Below are positions 36,392-45,579 of a DNA stretch of 64,000 nucleotides, piece by piece. Location of the stretch: positions 317,233-381,232 of the forward strand of contig NW_004457734.1 in the NCBI RefSeq assembly GCF_000203815.1, in the 5' to 3' direction. Position numbers and translations under genes: made by a program. Position 1 is the first letter of the stretch. Each line of letters starts with the position of its first letter. The DNA is from Cavenderia fasciculata. Taxonomy: Eukaryota > Evosea > Eumycetozoa > Acytosteliales > Cavenderiaceae. The notes beneath the pieces are model-generated. The model made no database searches. It was not told the DNA's origin and worked only from the letters and a program-made list of their open reading frames with translations.

Positions 36392-37375
36392 ATGGCAATT
36401 GAAATCATCAACTTTAACCGTGAACTCCTCCAACTCCAAAGACAATCTTTGGATTCACACCCAACCACCAACTATTTCTATATTGTATTTTGTATCATTG
36501 TTTTCTTATATACCATCCAAAAGCGTGACAAGAAGTCGTCAAGTCGCTTGATGGAAATACTCTCATCAACTCAATCAATCAGTATTTTAGAAATCAACTT
36601 TATCAATCGTATTGTCAGAACCAACAATGCTGATATCTCACTCGAACAATTCTGTCAATCATACCTCATCGACTCAATCACCCTCCAAAACAACATCATC
36701 TCATCAATGAATCAATTCTCACCAAGTGATGTACAAATCAAGAGCAAGAGCTGCTCTTCATACTATCGTCTCACTGGAAAGTATGATGCTTCGACCAGCG
36801 TCTTCCAAGGAATCATGATTGACAACACTCAAGAAAAACAACAACTCAAGAAACTCAAGAATACCTTGACTCACGATACACTCACCGGTCTCCAAAATAG
36901 ATACCATCTCAACAACAAGATTCAAAAGTTTTGTGCCAAGTCTTCATCTGAACAATGCTCAATCTACTTTATCGATCTCAACAAATTCAAACAAATCAAC
37001 GATACCCATGGACACGACAACGGTGATGTTGTCCTCAGATCAGTTGCCGATCGTTTCCAACAATTCGCCGACGAATCAGTTCTCCCAGTCCGCCTCTCTG
37101 GCGATGAATTCCTCATTGTCAAACGCAATGTAGAACCAAACACACAAGCTGATCAATTCATTTCCAGCTACCTCTCAAGTGTCCAATGCGACGCTGTCCA
37201 ACTCAACGACTCAACCACCTCGATCAAAGTAACTCTTTCCTTTGGAGGTGTTGTATTCAACAAATCACAATCAACCCAAACCGACAAGTTGATTAAATGT
37301 GCCGATGAAAGAATGTACCAAATGAAAAAGAACCTTTTACCAAACGGCAATACTACCGTTACCTTTACTGCTTAA
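36392..37375 (+). CDS. dgcA-like: Diguanylate cyclase-like GGDEF protein, copy 1 (SGDEF)
   Basis: Single exon, 327 residues. One membrane helix lies at about 27-43 (NYFYIVFCIIVFLYTI). A PAS-like region at about 60-148 ends in a signalling helix (YYRLTGKYD, VFQGIMIDNTQEKQQLKKL). The GGDEF domain spans about 157-327: HDTLTGLQNRYHL, FIDLNKFKQINDTHGHDNGD (metal-binding Asp near 195) and LSGDEF at 235-240. The first Gly of GGDEF is Ser, a change tolerated in some active enzymes. No RxxD product-inhibition site precedes the motif (ADESVLPVR). The family makes cyclic-di-GMP from two GTP; in Dictyostelium DgcA uses it to trigger stalk formation. Activity here is inferred. A TATA-like box and repeats lie upstream. 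Confidence 0.93.
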   Translation: MAIEIINFNRELLQLQRQSLDSHPTTNYFYIVFCIIVFLYTIQKRDKKSSSRLMEILSSTQSISILEINFINRIVRTNNADISLEQFCQSYLIDSITLQNNIISSMNQFSPSDVQIKSKSCSSYYRLTGKYDASTSVFQGIMIDNTQEKQQLKKLKNTLTHDTLTGLQNRYHLNNKIQKFCAKSSSEQCSIYFIDLNKFKQINDTHGHDNGDVVLRSVADRFQQFADESVLPVRLSGDEFLIVKRNVEPNTQADQFISSYLSSVQCDAVQLNDSTTSIKVTLSFGGVVFNKSQSTQTDKLIKCADERMYQMKKNLLPNGNTTVTFTA

Positions 37376-37507
37376 ATTAATAAATATTAATTAACAATAG
37401 AAAAAAGAAAGTAGTGTACTTTTTTTTTTTTTCTAACACGCCCCTCAAATCCTTGTCTTGTCTTCTTTTTTTTTTTTATAACTTCAACAAATAATAATAT
37501 TGTAATA

Positions 37508-38726
37508 ATGACTACTACGATAATAACATTTCAATCTATCTATAGAATGAAATATATTAGACAATTGATATTCAATCATATTAATAATATATCAAATCAA
37601 TTGTATCAAGGGAGTATTTTTGATGGTAGAGGAAGATCATTAAAAGGAAGAGATATCATCAAGTTAACATTACCTCGACTCGAAATGGTATCAAAGTTTG
37701 CAATGCCATGGAACTATATTTGTCATTATCTACCAACAGATGTTGATGAAATAGAATTCAAACAAAGAAAAAGAGCTATTACTCAATACTGTCATCATCC
37801 CAATGCAACGTTGGATACACTCGTACATCTATTGGAATGGTCTCCCACCGTTCAAATTGAATGGCACTACTTGAAAAACAGTGGTTGTGATATAAGTAAT
37901 CAAGAGATATTAGAGTATCTCATCAAGAGGTGTTCTGTAGCTGTTGCTGGAGATTCGAATTACTTTCTCGTTTGGGCAATGAATAGTGCATGCCTGAATG
38001 GGTATCTCGAGATTGTCAAGTTGCTAGACTCTATCAAAGATGATTTAAAAATAGATAAAACAGCAATGGACAGAGCTAGTAGAGTATCAATTGACATTGT
38101 AAAGTATTTACATGAGAATAGAACTGAAGGGTGTAGTCATTATGCAATGGTAAATAGAATCAAACCAAAAAGAAAAAAGAAAAAGATAGACTTATAAATC
38201 TTTTTTTATTAAATTAATGATTGTAGGATAATGCTTCAAGTAATGGTCGTTTAGATATTGTAAAGGTGTGTGAGTCATGATACAATGTTAACATTAAATA
38301 TGAAAGAAATATTCCAATATTAACATGATCACTTTTTCTGAAATATTATTTATAATAGTTTCTTCATTTTAATAGATCTGAAGGTGCATCAGAGAATGCT
38401 ATGGATATGGCAGCTCAAAATGGTTATTTAGAGGTTGTTCAAGTATGTAATATTATCACCAAAAATCAACCGACTAAGCAATTTATCACAAACACATTAA
38501 ATTTTCTTTCTTACTTTCTTTCTTTCTTTCTTTCTTTCCTAAACATTTAAAGTTCTTACATGAACATCGTCAAGAAGGATGTAGCAAAGTGGCTATGGAT
38601 CAAGCATCTCGAAAAGGCCATTTGGATGTGGTCAGGTATCTTTCAGAGCATCGTAGTGAAGGTGCAACAACCGATGCTATGGATTGGGCTGCTGTAAATA
38701 ATAACATTGATATTGTCAAAGTATGA
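37508..38726 (+). CDS. Ankyrin-like repeat protein G, lacking the terminal exon
   Basis: Exons 37508-38149, 38227-38265 (microexon DNASSNGRLDIVK), 38359-38442 (one repeat) and 38553-38720. The donor after exon 4 (GTATGA) is present, but no exon 5 follows: AT-rich sequence runs straight into the leader of GGDEF copy 2. Unspliced, the frame ends at TGA 38724-38726, giving about 312 residues. The start domain (TFQSIYRMKYIRQLIFNHIN, LEMVSKFAMPWNYICHYLP) is nearly identical to gene J (60794-58892), its partner in the inverted duplication, but G has only two repeats in exon 4. The protein may be a functional short form, or exon 4 may splice into the downstream GGDEF transcript. Confidence 0.8.
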
Positions 38727-38890
38727 ACTTAACAACAACAACAACAACAATAACTAAATTGACTTTGGCAATTTATTTATTTATTTATTTAATTAAATAA
38801 TTTAATTTATTTAATTTATGATACAATCAACAGTTTAATAATTAAATTCACAACAACTACCATACACACATAATAATAATCATATTAAAA

Positions 38891-39874
38891 ATGGCAATTG
38901 AAATCATCAACTTTAACCAACTCATCCAAAGACAATCTTTGGATAGATTCCCAACCACTCTATCAACCAACTATTTCTATATTGTATTTTGTATCATTGT
39001 TTTCTTATATACCATCCAAAAGCGTGACAAGAAGTCGTCAAGTCGCTTTATGGAAATACTCTCATCAACTCAATCAATCAGTATTTTAGAAATCAACTTT
39101 ATCAATCGTATTGTCAGAACCAACAATGCTGATATCTCACTCGAACAATTCTGTCAATCATATCTCATCGACTCAATCACCCTCCAAAATAATATCATCT
39201 CATCAATGAATCAATTCTCACCAAGTGATGTACAAATCAAGAGCAAGAGCTGCTCTTCATACTATCGTCTCACTGGAAAGTATGATGCCTCGACCAGCGT
39301 CTTCCAAGGAATCATGATTGACAACACTCAAGAAAAACAACAACTCAAGAAGCTCAAGAACACCCTAACTCACGATACACTCACCGGTCTCCAAAATAGA
39401 TACCATCTCAACAACAAGATTCAAAAGTTTTGTGCCAAGTCTTCATCAGAACAATGCTCAATCTACTTTATCGATCTCAACAAATTCAAACAAATCAACG
39501 ATACCCATGGACACGACAATGGTGATGTTGTCCTCAGATCAGTTGCCGATCGTTTCCAACAATTCGCCGACGAATCAGTTCTCCCAGTCCGCCTCTCTGG
39601 CGACGAATTCCTCATTGTCAAACGCAATGTAGAATCAAACACACAAGCTGACCAATTCATTTCCAGCTACCTCTCAAGTGTCCAATGCGACACTGTCCAA
39701 CTCAACGACTCGACCACCTCGATCAAAGTCACTCTTTCCTTTGGAGGTGTTGTATTCAACAAATCACAATCAACCCAAACCGACAAGTTGATTAAATGTG
39801 CCGATGAAAGAATGTATCAAATGAAAAAGAACCTTTTACCAAACGGCAATACTACCGTTACCTTTACCGCTTAA
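38891..39874 (+). CDS. dgcA-like: Diguanylate cyclase-like GGDEF protein, copy 2 (SGDEF)
   Basis: Single exon, 327 residues, nearly identical to copy 1 from the membrane helix onward. The N-terminus differs (NQLIQRQSLDRFPTTLSTN) and matches copy 3. Same SGDEF, same DLNKFKQIND and no RxxD site. It shares DTLTGL with copy 1 but CDTVQLN with copy 3. Only about 60 bases of the common 5' leader are retained (from about 38827). The TATA box and promoter repeats of copy 1 are absent and replaced by AT-rich sequence after ankyrin gene G. It is intact as a reading frame; expression may depend on a different promoter. Confidence 0.92.
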   Translation: MAIEIINFNQLIQRQSLDRFPTTLSTNYFYIVFCIIVFLYTIQKRDKKSSSRFMEILSSTQSISILEINFINRIVRTNNADISLEQFCQSYLIDSITLQNNIISSMNQFSPSDVQIKSKSCSSYYRLTGKYDASTSVFQGIMIDNTQEKQQLKKLKNTLTHDTLTGLQNRYHLNNKIQKFCAKSSSEQCSIYFIDLNKFKQINDTHGHDNGDVVLRSVADRFQQFADESVLPVRLSGDEFLIVKRNVESNTQADQFISSYLSSVQCDTVQLNDSTTSIKVTLSFGGVVFNKSQSTQTDKLIKCADERMYQMKKNLLPNGNTTVTFTA

Positions 39875-40059
39875 ATTAATAAATATTAATTAACTAAAAA
39901 AAAAAAGTAGTGTACTTTTTTTTTCAAACACCTAAACAAAAATTGTCTTGCAATCAATGCTACCGTTACAATATTTAAATTATTAATAATTTTAAATCAA
40001 ACATAAATTAGTATACAATTCATTAATAATTGGTAACCAGACATTTTCATCAATAAAGG

Positions 40060-40311
40060 TACAAATACTAATTACTTTTTGTCTTTATCAAAGGCTCCTT
40101 GATATTCTTCTTGTCCATGAAAAAACTAAATAAATAACCATGATAAAATGTTAGCTGGGTAACAAGAATAAAGAGGTAATTTGATGATATCTCTTCCTTT
40201 GGTACTATGTAAGTAAGACCCAATGGGACTAAAAGTATTATCAACATGATTAAATATCAATGATATGATATAAGTTGACCTTAATACATCATTCAATGTT
40301 GTTGTATACAT
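40060..40311 (-). pseudogene. Ankyrin gene F-type relic, internally deleted
   Basis: On the minus strand a start at 40311 reads TLNDVLRSTYIISLIFNHVD and TKGRDIIKLPLY, then loses homology. After an ATTTATTTAG acceptor-like site near 40125 it continues with FFHGQEEYQGAF, the opening of exon 4 of gene F (FFHGQEKHQGVF). The rest of the start domain, exons 2 and 3 and the repeats are gone. It lies between the 3' end of GGDEF copy 2 and ankyrin gene I. Confidence 0.7.
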
Positions 40312-40467
40312 TAAGTTGTGTTTGTTGTTAAAGGAGTAAGAAGATGCATCCTTTTTATATTTTTATTATTATTTAATAATTTTAGAAAACCTAATTCTCG
40401 ATATTTTTCTTTTTCAAAAAGGAGGTCAGTCACAGAGTTATTCATTTTATTTTCGATACAAATAATA

Positions 40468-42722
40468 ATGGCTACAACTACGACTACAAATACAAATACA
40501 ACATTTCATTATATATTTAAAGTGAAATATATTAGACATTTGATATTCAATCATGTTAATGGTATATCAAAACAATTGTTGGTTGGGACAGATAAAAGTA
40601 ATAGAGATGATGGTAGACACCGATCGCTAAAGGGAAGAGATATCATCAAAATACCTCTACTTGGAATGATATCAATCTATGCAATGCCTTGGAACTTTGT
40701 TTGTCATTATCTACATATATCAGATCTGAATACTATTAATCTTCGTGATCAAATAGTAATAACAAAAAGAAAAAGAATCATCAATCAATATTGTCATCAT
40801 CGTAATGCAACAATGGATACTCTAAAACATCTATTGGAATGGTCAGATGACGTTGAATTTGATTGGCAATACTTGATCGGAAAGAGAAGTGGTATAATCA
40901 ATCAAGAGATATTAGAGTATCTAGTCAATAAATGTCCTGCTGCTGGAGAGAATGCGTTTCTATCTGGTGCAATGGAGGTGGCATGTACCAATGGCTATCT
41001 CTCTACTGTCAAGTTGATACACTCTACTAAAACTGTACGACTCAACAAACAAATAATGGACACAGCTTGTAAAAATGGGTTCATCGACATTGTAATATAC
41101 CTAAACGAAAATAGAACAGAAGGTTGTACTACAGATGCAATGGTAAGAACAAGTTAATTAAAAAAAAGAAAAAGAATTATTTCAATTAATTAATTAATTC
41201 TCTCTATTATAATATATAGGATCAATCAGCAAGAAATAATCATTTAGATGTTGTAAAGGTGAGTTTGTTATAAATATAAATAATATTAAGTTAATATTAA
41301 CATTTTTTATTTAAATATTATTTATTATAGTTTCTTCATTTTAATAGAACTGAAGGTGCAACAAAGGATGCTATGGATTTGGCAGCTCGAAATGGGTATT
41401 TAGAGATGGTTCAAGTATATATTCTATTGTACTCTATTTTATAAACAATCAACTTAACTCATTTCTTGTCTCTATTTTTGTTGTAGTTTTTACATGAACA
41501 TAGAACTGAAGGATGCTCAACATATGCTATAGATTATGCATCAATGTATGGTTTCATTAATGTAATACAATTCCTTCATGAAAATAGAACTGAGGGTGCG
41601 ACAAGTGCGGCAATTGTAAATGCATCGGTAAAGGGTCACATTGAAATTGTAAGGTACCTTTCAGAGCACCGTACAGAAGGTGCAACACGAGGTGCGATGG
41701 ATGAAGCAGCTGAACATGGATATATTGATGTTGTAAGGTATCTTGATCAACATCGTAGTGAAGGTGCAACAACCAATGCTATGGATAATGCATCAATGAA
41801 TGGTCACCTGGAAATTGTAAAGTATTTACATTTCAACAGAAGTGAAGGTTCAACAACCTATGCTATGGATATGGCAGCTCAAAATGGTCATATTGAAATT
41901 GTACAATTTCTTTCAGACCACCATACTGAAGGTGCAACTACAACTGCAATGAATAGAGCTGCTCAAAATGGATACTTTGAAATTGTAAAGTACTTGCATT
42001 TCAACAGAACAGAAGGTGCATCAACCAATGCTATAGATTTTGCAGCTGAATTTGGGTATTTAGATATTGTACAATTTCTTTCAGAGTATCGTAGTGAAGG
42101 TGCAACCATCAATGCTATGGATTATGCATCAAAGAATGGACACATTGACATTGTAAAGTATCTTCAAGAACATCGAAGTGAAGGTGCAACGAGACGGGCA
42201 ATGGATTACGCATCGATGAACGGACACTTGGATATCGTAAAGTACCTTCATTTCAACAGATCTGAAGGTGCCACTACCAGTGCCATGAATAATGCAGCTA
42301 AACAAGGTCACATTGAAATTATAAAGTTTCTTTCTGAACACCGTACAGAAGGTGCAACACCTAGAGCCATAGATTTGGCATCAGAATTTAATCATCTTGA
42401 AATTGTCAAAGTATGTACATGTAAATAATTATTTATTTATTTATTAAATATATACTAACATTATTTATTATTTATTACTATAACTATTTAATACTAGTAT
42501 TTACATGCCAATAGAAGTGAAGGATTCACAAAAGCAGCAATTCAAGCAGCTTGTCATAATGGATATTTGGATATAGTTTCTTTTTTAATCACCGTTGGTC
42601 GAGAGAAATGTGATGTCGAGTCACTACTATCAACAGCATCATCAAAAGGTTACTTTGATATTGTCAAGTTGATTACCTCACAATTCGCTGCAACGAAATT
42701 AAATGAACAAGGTACTGAATAA
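40468..42722 (+). CDS. Ankyrin-like 28-residue repeat protein, member I
   Basis: Five phase-0 exons: 40468-41142, 41220-41258 (microexon DQSARNNHLDVVK), 41331-41414 (one repeat), 41487-42410 and 42498-42722, giving 648 residues. I chose the Met at 40468 because it begins the family N-terminus (MATTTTTNTNTTFHYIFKVKY); an in-frame upstream extension to 40318 has no family similarity. Exon 4 has about 11 repeats. The last exon is shortened: after KGYFDIVKLITSQFAA it ends KLNEQGTE, without the EITQLLVDHL tail seen in C and D. That could be a natural end or a recent 3' loss. Confidence 0.88.
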
Positions 42723-42954
42723 ATCAAAAATAATTAATTATTTAATTATTTATTTTTTGGTCAAAGATCACAAAAGAGAACGTCGTTCGTCGTTCTTTTG
42801 TCTGTTCATTTTCAATAATAATAATAATATTTCTAACTGACGAATACAGAGAATGAGAATGTCTTCAAGAACAAGTACTATAAATAAAAGATGATTAATA
42901 GTAGTAAATCAAACAACAACAAACAATCAAACAAACAAATATCTCATCTTTAAA

Positions 42955-44049
42955 ATGATCGCCTCTACTGACAATAATAATACTATGAAAGCTGCTGTTG
43001 TAGTTGCTGCTGGTATGTATATCAATGATCATTACATATATATACATACACATAATAATTAGTATAACACTATAGGTAAATGGGAGATTAAACAAATACC
43101 GATACCACAAACAACCAAGGGACAGGTTAGAGTCAAGGTGATGGCATGTGGTGTATGTTACTCTGATTCAATGATTGTTAGTGGTAGAGTAGGACCGATA
43201 TTTCCAAGAGTACCTGGACATGAAATAGCTGGTATTGTAGATGCCTTGGGTGAAGGTGTTACAAAGTTTAAAATTGGTGATCGTGTCGGAGTTGGGTTCT
43301 TTGGTGGAGGTCATTGTGGAGAATGTACAGACTGTCTATCAAATAGTTGGGTGACATGCAAGAGTGTTGGTGGATGTGGTATATCTTTTAATGGTGGGTT
43401 TGCCGAATACACAGTTGCACCACAAGATGCATTATCTCGTATCCCAGATGAAATTGATTTCCTTCAAGCCGGTCCATTCTGTTGTGCAGGTGTCACTGTA
43501 TTCAACTCTATCCGTAACCAAGGTTTGAGAGCTGGTGATTTGGTCGCTGTACATGGTATTGGCGGTCTTGGACATTTAGGTATTCAATTTGCGAGAAAGC
43601 TTGGATACGAAGTCATAGCAGTCTCATCAGGTGATGATAAAGAACAACTTGCCAAGGAACTCGGAGCACACCATTACATCAACTCTACTAAACCAGATGT
43701 AGTTGGTAGATTACAAGCACTTGGTAATATCAAGTTGATCATGTGTACTGCACCTGCCAAAGAATCTGTTGAGCTCCTTTCCAAGGCACTAGGATTCAAT
43801 GGAAAACTTTTACTTTTGGCCATTATGAAAGAACTCACAATCAACCCACTCCAACTCATCAGCAAGAATCAGTCTGTCGTAGGATCATACTGTGGTGATA
43901 GTCGCGATACTGAAGACACACTCAAATTTGCAGCCAACCAAAACATCAAATCCATGCTTCAAGTATACCCACTCGAACAAGTTGAAGAATGTTTAAATAA
44001 TATTTCAAAAGCTAGATTCCGTGCTGTATTAAAGATTGGTGATTTTTAA
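42955..44049 (+). CDS. Zinc-dependent medium-chain alcohol dehydrogenase
   Basis: Two exons, 42955-43012 and 43076-44049, giving 343 residues. The catalytic zinc site is ACGVCYSD with PGHE. The structural zinc has four Cys in HCGECTDCLSNSWVTC. The Rossmann fold carries HGIGGLGHLGIQFARKLG for NAD(P) binding, followed by INSTKPDVV. Length and order match the class of bacterial-type and yeast-type zinc alcohol dehydrogenases, which interconvert alcohols and aldehydes in the cytosol. Substrate unknown. No targeting sequence. It sits between the ankyrin cluster and unrelated genes with no sign of co-regulation. Confidence 0.93.
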
Positions 44050-44353
44050 ACCAAACAAATTGCAAACATCTATTAACTATTAACTATTAATGAATAATAA
44101 ATCAAAAACTAAACTAAAATATATTTGTATATATACATGCATTTTAATTTTAATTGCGTAATTACGTATTTATATTGAATTGGTTGGTTGGTTGAGAAGT
44201 AAAGAAAAGTGTATACTTTGGTCCCCATTTCATGACAAATAAACGGGACTAAAACAAAAGTAGACACTTTTCTTCACAACACTCTATAGGAATGTTCTGT
44301 GATTCATCTAAATTGCTGACCTGTCGACAGGTCGATACCACCCTTTACACATT
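44050..44353. other. Intergenic region with inverted repeat and palindrome
   Basis: It contains an imperfect inverted repeat (44202-44225 with 44245-44274) and the perfect 16-base palindrome GACCTGTCGACAGGTC at 44318-44333. No gene seen. Confidence 0.5.
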
Positions 44354-44734
44354 TTGTTGTTCAACAAAAGATCGATGAGTTGTATATGCGTGTTGATAGA
44401 TGATGAATATCATCCTCTATTCGTAAATGAACTTTACGAACTGTTGATACATGGTGATCAAACCAACGAATCTTTGCATCTCGCTGCACATTCGAAGATA
44501 TTCAAATCCACAAGCCGTCATCAAATCGCAGATATCATCGGAACAGACCTACAGCTTTCAAAGAAAAGACTCAAAAACAAGATCCATCAAGATGGTAGAC
44601 GATTCAAGCAAGGACATACCGATCCAAGGCCAAGTGTTGTTATAAAATCCAAAACTGTATCCGATAGTGATTATCAACGGGCCATGCCCGATCGTTGTAG
44701 TGGATGCCGTACAAAGTTTAATTGTAATTATTAA
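44354..44734 (+). CDS. Hypothetical small protein, doubtful
   Basis: A 126-residue frame; a second Met at 44375 is equally likely as start. Segments such as DDEYHPLFVNELYELLIHGDQ and HQIADIIGTDLQLSKKRLKNK look like real protein rather than chance, and a CSGC...C group lies near the end. There is no recognised domain and no introns. It may be a fragment of a larger lost gene. Confidence 0.4.
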   Translation: MLFNKRSMSCICVLIDDEYHPLFVNELYELLIHGDQTNESLHLAAHSKIFKSTSRHQIADIIGTDLQLSKKRLKNKIHQDGRRFKQGHTDPRPSVVIKSKTVSDSDYQRAMPDRCSGCRTKFNCNY

Positions 44735-45579
44735 CTCTCTCATTACCAAAAATTTAACCATACTTACTCATACTTACTTTCTATCACAACCAAATAGCTC
44801 CAATGTAAATATATTCTAAATAGGTGTGTGTTGGTATATACTACTAATAATAATAATTAGACAGGTGAAGACTCGTATATACTACTATGAAGGGGAGAGA
44901 GGAGAGGATCGTTGCTCTTGCTCCTGTTGATGTAATTGATGAAAATGATTTCTAATTATTGTTATATTATCAGTTAAAGTTGTTGATTTTATGAGTTGGT
45001 TAACTCGTTGTATATTGTTGGATAAACCTGCACGATCTAGTTCACCGCTAAAGAACTGATTCGTTGTTGATATCATTCATTTTCACAGTTGAGGGAGCAT
45101 TGAGGTTGGATGTGTAGAAATTGATGTCATCATGTCTGTGTTGAGGAGAGATGAGAGGGTGTGATGAATTTAGTCTAATGTTGTACAAGTTGAGAGAATC
45201 TTGAATGACAGCAAGACTACCAAAAGTCTTATCCATATTGAGGTATAAATCATTGTTGTTGATAGTACTGTTCACTGTTACTGATTGTCTGTTGTTGAGC
45301 GTTTGTAGAACTAGATCCTGTACAATGTTGTTGTTTGTTTTAGAGTACTCAACTCAAACAAATCTACTCTCTTACTTTGAGAGATCAAGCATGAAATTCT
45401 GCTCACATTATTTAAAAAGATAAAAAAAAAAAAAAAACAAAGATCATCCCCCACCCTCACCAATTTTTTAATTACTTGGGTCTGAAGTTAGGTTCATCAC
45501 GAGTATCATATTTATACGCTAGAGTAGTATATTACTAGTAGTAGTTAGTAGTACAGAGAGAGAGTAATAGTAGTAATAG
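44735..45579. other. Intergenic region with a doubtful minus-strand gene relic
   Basis: Apart from the possible relic at 44885-45275, the stretch is AT-rich. It ends with a poly-A run (45423-45437) and the probable promoter of the VPS50 gene. Confidence 0.4.
44885..45275 (-). pseudogene. Possible small Asn/Gln/Ser-rich gene in two overlapping frames
   Basis: Two minus-strand frames, 45275-45048 (MNSTINNNDLYLNMDKTFGS...) and 45076-44885 (MISTTNQFFSGELDRAGLSN..., ending HQQEQEQRSS), overlap by 29 bases. They have similar dictyostelid-like composition, as if one gene were split by a frame change. No domain recognised. It could be noncoding. Confidence 0.25.

Larger units (their letters stand above)
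36000..39930 (+). repeat. Segmental duplication block 1 (GGDEF-ankyrin-GGDEF)
   Basis: The block contains promoter repeats, GGDEF copy 1 (36392-37375), a 132-base spacer, truncated ankyrin gene G (37508-38726) and GGDEF copy 2 (38891-39874). The same order, orientation relative to each other, spacer sequence and start-codon context recur inverted at 57737-62320. Copy 1 pairs with copy 4, copy 2 with copy 3 and G with J by N-terminal sequence. Confidence 0.88.

Noticed and set aside
36392-39874. GGDEF genes as recent bacterial transfer or contamination
   Set aside because: Codon use, flanks and AT-rich leaders match the host, they sit among intron-bearing genes, and diguanylate cyclases are known in dictyostelids.
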